Under the pieces are notes generated by a model. That model had not been told where the DNA came from. It made no database searches and saw only the letters and a list, made by a program, of their open reading frames with translations. From assembly GCA_900544645.1 (NCBI GenBank), contig UQWG01000010.1:1-49076 (forward strand): a DNA stretch of 49,076 nucleotides, in the 5' to 3' direction. A program made the translations under genes and the position numbers. Of this stretch, positions 34,491-42,229 are shown in pieces (position 1 is the stretch's first letter; every line of letters begins with the position of its first letter). The DNA is from an uncultured Collinsella sp. Lineage in GTDB: Bacteria > Actinomycetota > Coriobacteriia > Coriobacteriales > Coriobacteriaceae.

Positions 34491-35531
34491 TTACAGCTCG
34501 ACGAGCTGGCCGGTCTCGGCGGCCTCCTTGATGGCGTTGAGAAGCGTGAGCGTCTTAACGTTGTCGGCGGGGGTCACGACGGGCTCGACCTCGCGGCGGA
34601 CAACCTTCACAAAGTGCTTGAGCTGCATCTTGTGCGGCAGTGCCGGGTCGACGGCCGGAATCTCCATCTGCAGCGGCTTGTGCCAGTTGGAGGCGCCGTC
34701 GTAGGAGAACTGGTGCAGGCGGGGCAGCGACAGGGCGCCCTTAGTGCCGCCGATAAAGTAGGCGTCGGCGTCGAAGGGGCGGTACTGCGGATCCTCGCGA
34801 GCGGTTGCCTCCCAGTTCCAGGGGCTGGCGGTGGCGTCGGAGATGGTCATGCTTGCGAGCGCGCCATCGGCAAAACGGACGTTGACCACGGCGGAGTCCT
34901 CGGTCTCAAAACCGCGGGCGGCGCTGGACTGCATACCCTGGACGGCAACGGGCTCGCCCAGCAGGTAGCGGAGCAGGTCGACGTCGTGAACCAGGTTGAC
35001 CAGGATCGGGCCGGCACCCTTCTTACGGCGCCACTCGACGTCGAAGTACTCGTCATTCTTATAGATCATGTAGTGGAAGCTCGACACGGTGAGCTTGCCC
35101 AGCTCGCCGGACTCGATGATCTCCTTGGCCTTGTTGACGAAGGGGTTGTGGCGACGGTGCTGGCCCACGAGCACGGGCACGCCGGCGGTCTCGGCCTCGG
35201 CAGCGAAAGCCTGGGCATCCTCCAGGTCGTTGGAGATCGGCTTTTCGACCAACGGCACGATATTGCGCTTCACAGCCTCGCGAGCAACGCCCAGGTGCAG
35301 GTCGTTGGGGGTGGCGATAATGACGGCCTCGGGCTTGACCTCGTCCATCATCTGGGCGGGATCGGTGTAAAACGGCACGCCGGCGGCCTCGGCCGTGGCG
35401 CGGGCGCCCTCAAAGGCGTCGGCGATGGCGACGAGCTCGGCCTCGGGCTCCTCGGTGACAAAGCGGATGTGGTTGCGGCCCATGGCGCCGGCGCCGATAA
35501 CGGCAATGCGGACGGGGTTGAGCTCAGACAT
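34491..35531 (-). CDS. Gfo/Idh/MocA-family NAD(P)-dependent oxidoreductase
   Basis: 346 residues. The Rossmann motif VIGAGAMGRNH is at residues 11-21, and the EKPISNDLEDA motif (family EKP signature) near 96. The C-terminal substrate domain has HDVDLLRYLLGE, the usual Gfo/Idh His/Asp pattern. Such enzymes oxidise sugars, inositols or sugar acids with NAD(P). It is the last gene of a cluster with an MFS transporter and an SDR dehydrogenase, probably part of one catabolic pathway. The 70-bp gap to the transporter contains a dispersed hairpin that may lower its expression. The substrate is unknown. Confidence 0.93.
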   Translation of the reverse strand: MSELNPVRIAVIGAGAMGRNHIRFVTEEPEAELVAIADAFEGARATAEAAGVPFYTDPAQMMDEVKPEAVIIATPNDLHLGVAREAVKRNIVPLVEKPISNDLEDAQAFAAEAETAGVPVLVGQHRRHNPFVNKAKEIIESGELGKLTVSSFHYMIYKNDEYFDVEWRRKKGAGPILVNLVHDVDLLRYLLGEPVAVQGMQSSAARGFETEDSAVVNVRFADGALASMTISDATASPWNWEATAREDPQYRPFDADAYFIGGTKGALSLPRLHQFSYDGASNWHKPLQMEIPAVDPALPHKMQLKHFVKVVRREVEPVVTPADNVKTLTLLNAIKEAAETGQLVEL

Positions 35532-35562
35532 TTCGACTCCTTAAATACTGGTGACCGGTGGA

Positions 35563-35593
35563 ATGCGACAAAGGGGCCGTCCCTTTGTCGCAT
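35563..35593. repeat. Dispersed hairpin repeat, copy 3
   Basis: ATGCGACAAAGGG, loop GCCGT, CCCTTTGTCGCAT: 13-bp stem between the oxidoreductase and transporter genes. The stem carries GCGAC instead of GTGAC on both arms, a compensatory change that keeps pairing. Confidence 0.9.
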
Positions 35594-35601
35594 CGGTAAA
35601 A

Positions 35602-36858
35602 CTAGGCGGACTTCTTCTTGCTGTCGGAGACCATCATGTAGACGGTGAGCACGACGGCGATGGCGGCGATCACAATGGCGCCGTAGAAGGACTGCTGGTA
35701 GGCGGCGCTGCCGGCCTCGGCGTGATACAGCACGGCGGTGATGGGCTGGCTGATCCAGGTGGAAGCGGCATAACCCAAAAACATGATGCCGTAGTTGACG
35801 CCGATGTTGCTGGTGCCGAAGGCGCCACCGGTGAGCGGCGGGTAGATGACGAGCAGGGCGCCAAAGCTAAAGCCGAGCAGGGCGAGCGCCACAAAGAACA
35901 TGCTCTGCGTAAAGCTTATCGACATGATAACGAGGGCGACGATGGTGACGACAAGGCTGATGAGCAGCGACTTATAGGCGCCGAGCTTGTCGATGATCTG
36001 GCCAAAGGACAGGCGGCCAACCAAGTTGGCGCAGGTGTTGACGGAGACCACCACACCGCCGAGGGCGACGGCCGCGGCGCTCGTGGGGTCGGCGAAGAGC
36101 TGGACGGCGGCGATGGAGGCAACCTTGCCCACGAGCAGGGTGCCCGCGGTGGCGGCAAAGGCGAAGGTGACGATAAGGACCCAGAAGCGCGGGGTCTTGA
36201 CCATCTCGCCCGGGGTGAGGTCGCCGAAGGTGCCAGCGTGCGCGCCGCCCTTGGGGGCCTCGAAGCCCTCGGGCAGCCAACCGGCCTCGGGGGCCTTCAG
36301 GAACAGGGCGGAGGCGGCGATCGTCACAAAGAAGATGACGCCGAGCGCCTTAAGGGCGCCGAAGATGCCCAGGCTCGGGATGAGCAGCGAGGCGAGCACC
36401 GGGGACAGCACGGCGGGGCCGGCGGTCGAAGCGGCGAGCGTAATGCCGGAGGCGAGACCCTTCTTGTCGATGAACCACTTCTGACCCGTGGTGAGCGCCG
36501 GGTTGTAGCCCAGGCCGTTGCCAACGGCGGCGACGAGCGAGAACCACAGGTAGAACTGCCACGGCTCGGTGACGGTGCCGGACATGAACCAGCCCACGCC
36601 GTAGCACACGGCGGCGGCGATCACGACGTTGCGCGGACCGATCTTGTCGGAGATGCGGCCGGCGAAGATGCCCGTCACGGCCATGATGGTCTGAAAGACC
36701 GGGAACGCCCAGGTAAGGGCGCTGGACCACTCGGGGTAGACGGCGAGCAAGTTCTTGCTCACGACGGAGTACAGCGCGATGGAGCTGATGAAGAACATGG
36801 TGACGCACGCGGCGGAAAGCACGACGGCGCGACCCTTGTTGGAGTTGGTGGAAGCCAT
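35602..36858 (-). CDS. MFS transporter, OFA (oxalate/formate antiporter-like) family
   Basis: 418 residues with twelve predicted helices. Features of the OFA group are LTWAFPVFQTIMAVTGIFAGRISDKIGPR near 48-77, GNGLGYNPALTTGQKWFIDKKGLASG near 112-138, and a second-half GRLSFGQIIDKLGAYK loop. OFA members exchange or import small organic acids. Adjacent dehydrogenases suggest it imports the substrate of the pathway encoded here, perhaps a sugar acid or related carboxylate. It lies 66 bp after the SDR gene in the same direction, so it is probably in one operon. The exact cargo cannot be read. Confidence 0.88.
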   Translation of the reverse strand: MASTNSNKGRAVVLSAACVTMFFISSIALYSVVSKNLLAVYPEWSSALTWAFPVFQTIMAVTGIFAGRISDKIGPRNVVIAAAVCYGVGWFMSGTVTEPWQFYLWFSLVAAVGNGLGYNPALTTGQKWFIDKKGLASGITLAASTAGPAVLSPVLASLLIPSLGIFGALKALGVIFFVTIAASALFLKAPEAGWLPEGFEAPKGGAHAGTFGDLTPGEMVKTPRFWVLIVTFAFAATAGTLLVGKVASIAAVQLFADPTSAAAVALGGVVVSVNTCANLVGRLSFGQIIDKLGAYKSLLISLVVTIVALVIMSISFTQSMFFVALALLGFSFGALLVIYPPLTGGAFGTSNIGVNYGIMFLGYAASTWISQPITAVLYHAEAGSAAYQQSFYGAIVIAAIAVVLTVYMMVSDSKKKSA

Positions 36859-36924
36859 TGGACTCTTTCTAATCGATACGAGGGAGGAGCGGGCGTGTCC
36901 GCGGGGCCTCCCTGTCAGGTTGGT

Positions 36925-37806
36925 TTACTGGTCAGTCGGCTTGGCGACGCCGGACTCATCGGACCAAAGCTCGACACCCTTGTTCTTAAGGTAGTTGTCG
37001 GCATAGGCGCGACGGCCGCCGGGCTTGGCGGTGAGGTCGCCCATCATATTGGAGAAGCCGCCATCGACCTTGATGGCGTCGCCGGTGGTAAAGTCCGAGC
37101 GCTTGGACGCCAGGAACATGACGGCGTTGGCGATATCGCTGACCTCGCCGATGCGGCGCGTGGCGATCAGACGGCTGCGGCTCTTTTCGACCTCGGGGTC
37201 GGCGTAGAAGTTGGCCGACATCGGGGTCTTAACGAAGCAGGGCTCGACGCAGTTGGAGCGGACGCCGTAGGGGCCCCACTCGGTGGCGAGCATCTTGGAC
37301 ATCATGTTGACGCCGGCCTTGGTGGAGCTGTACACGCCCGAGAACGTCTCGGGGGAGTGGCTGGCGACGGTCGAGATGTGCACCAGGCGGCCCTGGCCGG
37401 CCTTGATCATCTCGCGACCAAAGCGCTGCGAGGTGATGAAGTAGCCGGTGAGGTTGACGTTGAGCACCTGCTCCCAGTCGCTCAGCGGCAGGTCCTCCAT
37501 GGCGGCGAAGCGCAGGATGCCGGCGGTGTTGACAAGGACGTCGACGCGGCCGAAGTCGGCGATGGTGGCATCGACGGCGGCCTGAACCTCGGCCTCGTCG
37601 GTGGCGTTCATCTTGTAGCCCTCGGCGTGGATGCCAAACTCGGCGGCGAGGTCGGCGGCTGCGGCCTTGACCTTCTCCTCGTCCAGGTCGAGCAGGACGA
37701 CGTTGGCGCCGTTGCGGGCGAACTCGCGGCAAATCTCGACGCCCATACCGCCGAGTGCGCCGGTCACGGCGCAGACATCGCCCTCGAGCTTAAGCCAATT
37801 GCTCAT
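36925..37806 (-). CDS. SDR-family dehydrogenase
   Basis: 293 residues, classical short-chain dehydrogenase with a C-terminal extension of about 30. The cofactor motif is TGALGGMG (residues 15-22). An Asp after strand 2 (LLDLDEE) favours NAD over NADP. Other motifs: NTAGI near 94, catalytic Ser in HISTVAS, and YSSTK (Tyr and Lys near 158 and 162). Similar enzymes oxidise polyols or keto-acids (gluconate 5-dehydrogenase type). It is the first gene of the cluster, divergent from a LysR regulator, so it is probably induced by its substrate. It lacks features I would need to call it a bile-acid hydroxysteroid dehydrogenase. Confidence 0.92.
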   Translation of the reverse strand: MSNWLKLEGDVCAVTGALGGMGVEICREFARNGANVVLLDLDEEKVKAAAADLAAEFGIHAEGYKMNATDEAEVQAAVDATIADFGRVDVLVNTAGILRFAAMEDLPLSDWEQVLNVNLTGYFITSQRFGREMIKAGQGRLVHISTVASHSPETFSGVYSSTKAGVNMMSKMLATEWGPYGVRSNCVEPCFVKTPMSANFYADPEVEKSRSRLIATRRIGEVSDIANAVMFLASKRSDFTTGDAIKVDGGFSNMMGDLTAKPGGRRAYADNYLKNKGVELWSDESGVAKPTDQ

Positions 37807-37923
37807 AGGAACTTCCCTTCTTGTGCCTCCCGGTGGGTCGCTCCCATTAACCGACCCACGTGGTTTTCGCTGGTTATCGTATGCTTTGCATTTGCGTAGG
37901 TGAATTGCATATTTGTTAGAATG

Positions 37924-37944
37924 GTGTTAACCGTAGGTTTACAC
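37924..37944. promoter_or_regulatory. Candidate LysR operator between divergent genes
   Basis: GTGTTAACC, spacer GTA, GGTTTACAC: a 21-bp dyad with one mismatch and LysR-type T-N11-A spacing. It lies 117 bases before the SDR start and 95 before the LysR start. TTGCAT is repeated nearby. No other gene is in 37807-38039. Confidence 0.6.
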
Positions 37945-38039
37945 TGTGCGATGCAGTTTATGCTCAATTGAGCGCGTGACCTGCGAAAACAACCCCCTGT
38001 GGCACCATGTGGCCACGGGCGCGAAAACGGGAGATTGAC

Positions 38040-38918
38040 GTGTACGATCGACGACTAGAGGCCATATCGGCCGCCGCGGAGCTGGGAAGCTTTTCGCGTG
38101 CGGCGGCAAAATTGCGCGTGTCGACTCCGGCGCTCGTCAAGCAGGTGTCGGGCTTCGAGACCGAGTTCGGCATCACGTTGTTCGAGCGCTCGCATTCGGG
38201 TGTCAAGGTGACGCCGGCGGGCGCTCTGCTGGTGGACGATGCGCGCTCGATCATGCGGCAGTCCGAGGACGCGCTGCGCCGTGCCCGACGCGCGGCGGGC
38301 GATGGCGGTGCCGTGCGTCTGGGCGTGTCGATGATGTGCCCGGGGCGCCAAACGCTGTCGATGTGGTCGGGCATCCATGACCTGGAACCGTCGCTGCGAT
38401 TTGAGATCGTGCCGGTAAGCGACCTCTATGACGAGCACGAGACCGTCATGCGCAGCTTGGGCCGCGAGGTCGATGTGGTGCAGTCGAGTTTTTCGACCCC
38501 ACGCTGGGGCGACGCCTGCCAAAAGCTCCGCATCGTCAACGTGCCGTTTTATATCGACCTGCCGCGCACGAGCCCGCTGGCGCGCAAGACGCGCATCACG
38601 GTTGCCGACCTGGAGGGCATGCGCCTGCGCGTGCTCCGCCACGGCAACGATGCCATGGACAGTCTACGTATCGACCTTTTGGCCGACGGCGGTGTGGACG
38701 TGATCGATGTGGATAGCTTTGGCTTTGCGCTCTTTAACGATGCAGAGGAAAAGGGCGACGCGGTGCTCACCTGCGGCGCATGGTCGGGCGTGCACCCGGC
38801 CTTTGTGGGCGTGCCGTTCCTGTGCGGGCGAGAGGTGCCGGTCTTTTTGCACTACCCGCTCGAGCCCACCCTCCAAGTACAAAAATTCGTCAACGCCATG
38901 GCACAACTTCTCAAATAG
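38040..38918 (+). CDS. LysR-family transcriptional regulator
   Basis: 292 residues from GTG 38040 with GGGAG 6 bases upstream; an ATG at 38007 has no site. Residues 1-60 form the winged helix (RRLEAISAAAELGSFSRAAAKLRVSTPALVKQVSGFE, LFERSHSGVKVTPAG). The rest is a substrate-binding fold. The N-terminus lacks the usual LxxF block before helix 1 and begins directly YDRRLEAI. It is divergent from the SDR/MFS/Gfo-Idh cluster and is the likely activator of it. The ligand would then be the pathway substrate or intermediate. Confidence 0.92.
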   Translation: MYDRRLEAISAAAELGSFSRAAAKLRVSTPALVKQVSGFETEFGITLFERSHSGVKVTPAGALLVDDARSIMRQSEDALRRARRAAGDGGAVRLGVSMMCPGRQTLSMWSGIHDLEPSLRFEIVPVSDLYDEHETVMRSLGREVDVVQSSFSTPRWGDACQKLRIVNVPFYIDLPRTSPLARKTRITVADLEGMRLRVLRHGNDAMDSLRIDLLADGGVDVIDVDSFGFALFNDAEEKGDAVLTCGAWSGVHPAFVGVPFLCGREVPVFLHYPLEPTLQVQKFVNAMAQLLK

Positions 38919-39037
38919 CTATCGTGTCGATGATTCTTTAATCCCCGTCCTAGAAAAATCATCTGGTAGAGTTGACCTCACGTGAATTTCAGTACACTGC
39001 GTACTACCTGTGCTTTTGTCATTTTGGGAGTGAACTT

Positions 39038-40129
39038 GTGAATACTTCTGTCGCCAAGAAAGCCAGCCAGGCGGTGCGCCTGCTCATGATGGTGCTCACG
39101 GCAGTTCTCATCTTCTTCTTCATCAATGTTATGCTGCTCGTCTCCGATATCCAGGGCACGGCGCGCGTGGTCAACTACGCCGGTCTGGTGCGCGGTACCA
39201 CGCAGCGAATCGTTAAGCTCGAGGACGCGGGCCAGCCTCAAGATGACCTGCTCAAAGCCGTGGATTCATACATCAACGGTTTGCGTTACGGAAGTGACGA
39301 CCTCAACCTCGTCCGTCTCGACGACGATGAGTATCAGGCAAAGATGACCGAGCTTGCAAATTATTATGATGAGCTTTGCGCCGAGATTAGCCGCGTGCGC
39401 GAAGTCGGCTACGAGAGCACCGACATCATCTCCATGAGCGAGGAGTTCTTTGGCATTTGCGACGATGCTACGCGACTCGCAGAGGACTACTCTCAGGAGA
39501 AGGCGTCGGCGCTCAACTATCTCGAGGGCTTGGTGATCATCGACATCGTGGGCTTGGTGGCGACCTTTGCGGTCGAACTTGTTCGCGCGGTGCGCACTGC
39601 CGCGCTCAACCGCGAGCTGCAGAGCAAAGTCTATCTCGACGAAGCCACGGGACTGCCCAACAAGAACAAGTGCGAGGAGATCTTGGGGCAGGAGCAGCCT
39701 GTCTCCGCGGAGGCGCCCGTTGCGGTGTGCGTCTTCGACCTTAACAATCTGCATACGGTCAATAACAACTTCGGCCACGAGAAGGGCGACGAATACATCC
39801 GTTCTTTTGCCCAGCAGCTGGGGTGCGTGGCGTCCGAGACCTGCTTTGTGGGCCGCGACGGCGGCGATGAGTTTATCGCGGTGCTGTGGGATGCCGATCG
39901 GGCTGCCGTGGAGTCCTGTCTCGCTCGGGTTCGTGCGAACGTGAACGAGTATTCCGAGGCTCACCCCGACATGCCTATCAGCTATGCGGTGGGCTATGCG
40001 CTTTCCAGTGATTTTGATGAACCGCCTACGATGCGCGAGCTCTTTTCCCAGGCCGACAAAAACATGTACATCGACAAGAACCGCGTAAAGACAGCCGAGG
40101 CGGCCGGGCCGCAACGCGAGGAACGATAA
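39038..40129 (+). CDS. Membrane diguanylate cyclase (GGDEF domain)
   Basis: 363 residues from GTG 39038 (GGGAG upstream). A first membrane helix at about 15-37, an extracytoplasmic helical sensor of about 130 residues, a second helix at about 165-185, then a GGDEF domain to the end. The active site is intact: FVGRDGGDEFIAV, with FDLNNLHTVNNNFGHEKGD carrying the metal and base contacts. No obvious RxxD inhibitory site lies five residues before GGDEF. It should make c-di-GMP from GTP in response to an external signal. No EAL or PilZ protein is in the window. Confidence 0.92.
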   Translation: MNTSVAKKASQAVRLLMMVLTAVLIFFFINVMLLVSDIQGTARVVNYAGLVRGTTQRIVKLEDAGQPQDDLLKAVDSYINGLRYGSDDLNLVRLDDDEYQAKMTELANYYDELCAEISRVREVGYESTDIISMSEEFFGICDDATRLAEDYSQEKASALNYLEGLVIIDIVGLVATFAVELVRAVRTAALNRELQSKVYLDEATGLPNKNKCEEILGQEQPVSAEAPVAVCVFDLNNLHTVNNNFGHEKGDEYIRSFAQQLGCVASETCFVGRDGGDEFIAVLWDADRAAVESCLARVRANVNEYSEAHPDMPISYAVGYALSSDFDEPPTMRELFSQADKNMYIDKNRVKTAEAAGPQREER

Positions 40130-40150
40130 GCTTGTAACAAAGGGCATAGA

Positions 40151-40185
40151 AAAGCCTCCGCAGCTCGTGTGGCTGCGGAGGCTTT
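40151..40185. terminator. Terminator after the GGDEF gene
   Basis: AAAGCCTCCGCAGC (40151-40164) pairs with GCTGCGGAGGCTTT (40172-40185) perfectly, 22 bases after the stop. A/T ends on both sides make it usable from both strands. Confidence 0.9.
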
Positions 40186-40225
40186 ATGCGTTGCGGTGCA
40201 TTGTGTTTGGGTCGTTGAGATGAGT

Positions 40226-40290
40226 CGATTTGCCCCGAAAGAGGAGGGCATTGACCTTGGGGTCATGCCCGACGAATGAGCGGCAAATCG
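40226..40290. repeat. Nested foldback downstream of the ABC operon
   Basis: The outer arms CGATTTGCC (40226-40234) and GGCAAATCG (40282-40290) enclose an inner hairpin GGGCATTGACC / GGTCATGCCC (40246-40270, one bulge). It lies 20 bases after the ABC operon's last stop on the minus strand. Confidence 0.75.
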
Positions 40291-40309
40291 GCCGTCTCGG
40301 CGAGCCGAA

Positions 40310-42229
40310 CTACTCCAGCTCAAACGCTCCGGTATAGAGCTGATAGTAGTATCCGCGCTTGGCGATCAGCTCGTCGTGGTTGCCGCGCTCGATGATGCGG
40401 CCGTGGTCCAGACAGATGATTGCGTCGGAGTTGCGCACGGTGGAGAGACGGTGCGCGATGACAAACGTCGTGCGGCCTTCCATGAGCTTGTCCATGCCGG
40501 CCTGCACGATAGCCTCGGTGCGGGTATCGATGCTCGACGTGGCCTCGTCCAGAATCATTGCCGGCGGATCGGCGACGGCGGCGCGTGCGATCGAAATCAG
40601 CTGACGCTGGCCCTGCGACAGCTGCGCGCCGTTGCCGGTGAGCATGGTGTCGTAGCCGTCGGGCAGGCGGGTGATAAAGTCATCCGCGCCCGCGAGCTTG
40701 GCCGCCGCGATGCACTCCTCGTCGGTAGCGTCCAGGTTGCCGTAGCGGATGTTATCCATCACAGTGCCGGTGAACAGGTTCACGTCCTGTAGCACGACGC
40801 CCAGCGAGCGGCGCAGGTCGGCCTTGCGGATCTTGTTGACGTTGATGCCGTCGTAGCGGATCTTGCCGTCGGCGATGTCGTAGAAGCGGTTGATGAGGTT
40901 GGTGATGGTCGTCTTGCCGGCACCGGTGGCGCCGACAAACGCGACCTTCTGGCCCGGCTTGGCAAACACGGACACGCCGTGCAACACCTCGTGGTCGGGC
41001 GTGTAGCCAAAGTCGACGTTGTCCATGACCAGATCGCCACGCAGCGGCACGTACTCAATTTCGCCGGTCGCGCGGTGCGGATGCTTCCACGCCCACATGC
41101 CGGTGTGGTGGTCGGCCTCCTCGAGCTGCCAAGTGTCGGGGTTGACCTGCGCGTTGACAAGCGTCACGTAGCCCTCGTCGGCCTCGGGCTCCTCGTCGAG
41201 CAGCTCAAAGATGCGCTCGGCGCCGGCAAGGCCCATGACCACGGCGTTGATCTGCTGCGAGATCTGGCCGATCTGGCCGCAGAACTGCTTGGTCATGTTG
41301 AGGAACGGTACCACGACGGCGATGGAAAGCGCCGTGCCCGAGATGCTCAGGTTAGGCACGCCCAGCGCCAGGAAGATGCCGCCGGCCAGCGCGACCAGCA
41401 CGTAGAGCAGGTTGCCCAGGTTCATAAGGACGGGCATGAGGATGTTGGCGTACATGTTGGCCTTCTGCGAGACCTCGAAGAGCTTTTCGTTGCGCTCATC
41501 GAAATCGGCCTCGGCGGCGGACTCGTGGCAAAACGCCTTGACGACCTTCTGACCGTTCATGACCTCCTCGATATGACCTTCGACCACGCCGAGCTCGGTC
41601 TGCTGTGCAATGAAGAAGCGCGCGGAGTTGGAGCCGAGCAGCTTGGTCATAAAGGTCATAAAGGCGACGCCGGCAATGATGACCAGGCACATCCAAACGC
41701 TGTAGTACAGCATGATGAAGAACACCGTGACGATAACGATGATCGTCATGAGCAGGTTGGGCAGCGACTGGCTGATCATTTGGCGCAGCGTGTCGATGTC
41801 GTTGGTGTAGTGGCTCATGATGTCGCCGCGCTGATGCGTGTCGAAGTAGCGGATCGGCAGGTCCTGCATGCGGTTGAACATCTTCTCGCGCAGCTTCTCG
41901 AGCGAGCCCTGCGTGATGACGGCCATGGCGCGGTTCCAGAAGAGCGAAGACGCGACGCCCACGGCGTAGATGCAGCCGAGGGTAGTCACAAGCTTCAGAA
42001 TTTTGGGCTGCGCGGCCGTCCAGTCGCCCGACTGCCATGATTCGCTGATGACCTGCAGCGCGCTCTGGAGAAACGTCGCGCCGATGGAGTTGATGACGGC
42101 GCAGAGCACCACGCCGGCGACGACGAGGGGCAAAAGCACCGGGTAGAAGCCAAAGAGCATTCTGATGAGGCGCGTCATGGCGCCGCCCTTGCGGTTGCGT
42201 ACGCGCTCGGCGGTAGTGGCCTTACTCAT
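40310..42229 (-). CDS. ABC exporter half-transporter, canonical NBD (heterodimer subunit B)
   Basis: 639 residues. The six-helix exporter membrane domain spans about 20-330 and the ATPase about 400-630. Walker A is FVGATGAGKTTITNL, the signature is QLSQGQRQL, Walker B MILDEATSSID with the catalytic Glu, and the switch histidine is in VIAHRLSTV. An insertion of about 30 residues before the ATPase (WAWKHPHRATGE) is unusual. The start overlaps the end of the upstream half-transporter by 8 bp, a coupled heterodimer as in TM287/288 and LmrCD. It probably exports drugs, lipids or peptides under control of the MarR regulator at the operon's head. Confidence 0.94.
   Translation of the reverse strand: MSKATTAERVRNRKGGAMTRLIRMLFGFYPVLLPLVVAGVVLCAVINSIGATFLQSALQVISESWQSGDWTAAQPKILKLVTTLGCIYAVGVASSLFWNRAMAVITQGSLEKLREKMFNRMQDLPIRYFDTHQRGDIMSHYTNDIDTLRQMISQSLPNLLMTIIVIVTVFFIMLYYSVWMCLVIIAGVAFMTFMTKLLGSNSARFFIAQQTELGVVEGHIEEVMNGQKVVKAFCHESAAEADFDERNEKLFEVSQKANMYANILMPVLMNLGNLLYVLVALAGGIFLALGVPNLSISGTALSIAVVVPFLNMTKQFCGQIGQISQQINAVVMGLAGAERIFELLDEEPEADEGYVTLVNAQVNPDTWQLEEADHHTGMWAWKHPHRATGEIEYVPLRGDLVMDNVDFGYTPDHEVLHGVSVFAKPGQKVAFVGATGAGKTTITNLINRFYDIADGKIRYDGINVNKIRKADLRRSLGVVLQDVNLFTGTVMDNIRYGNLDATDEECIAAAKLAGADDFITRLPDGYDTMLTGNGAQLSQGQRQLISIARAAVADPPAMILDEATSSIDTRTEAIVQAGMDKLMEGRTTFVIAHRLSTVRNSDAIICLDHGRIIERGNHDELIAKRGYYYQLYTGAFELE

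Noticed and set aside
36925..37806. The SDR as a 7-beta- or 3-alpha-hydroxysteroid dehydrogenase
   Set aside because: Such enzymes are known in Collinsella, but this sequence does not resemble the 7-beta-HSDH N-terminus I recall, and its neighbours fit sugar or organic-acid use better.
35551..37899. A 782-codon plus-strand frame opposite the Gfo-Idh, MFS and SDR genes
   Set aside because: It runs across three clear genes and their gaps and is Gly/Asp/Glu/His-rich low-complexity sequence, so it is a shadow.
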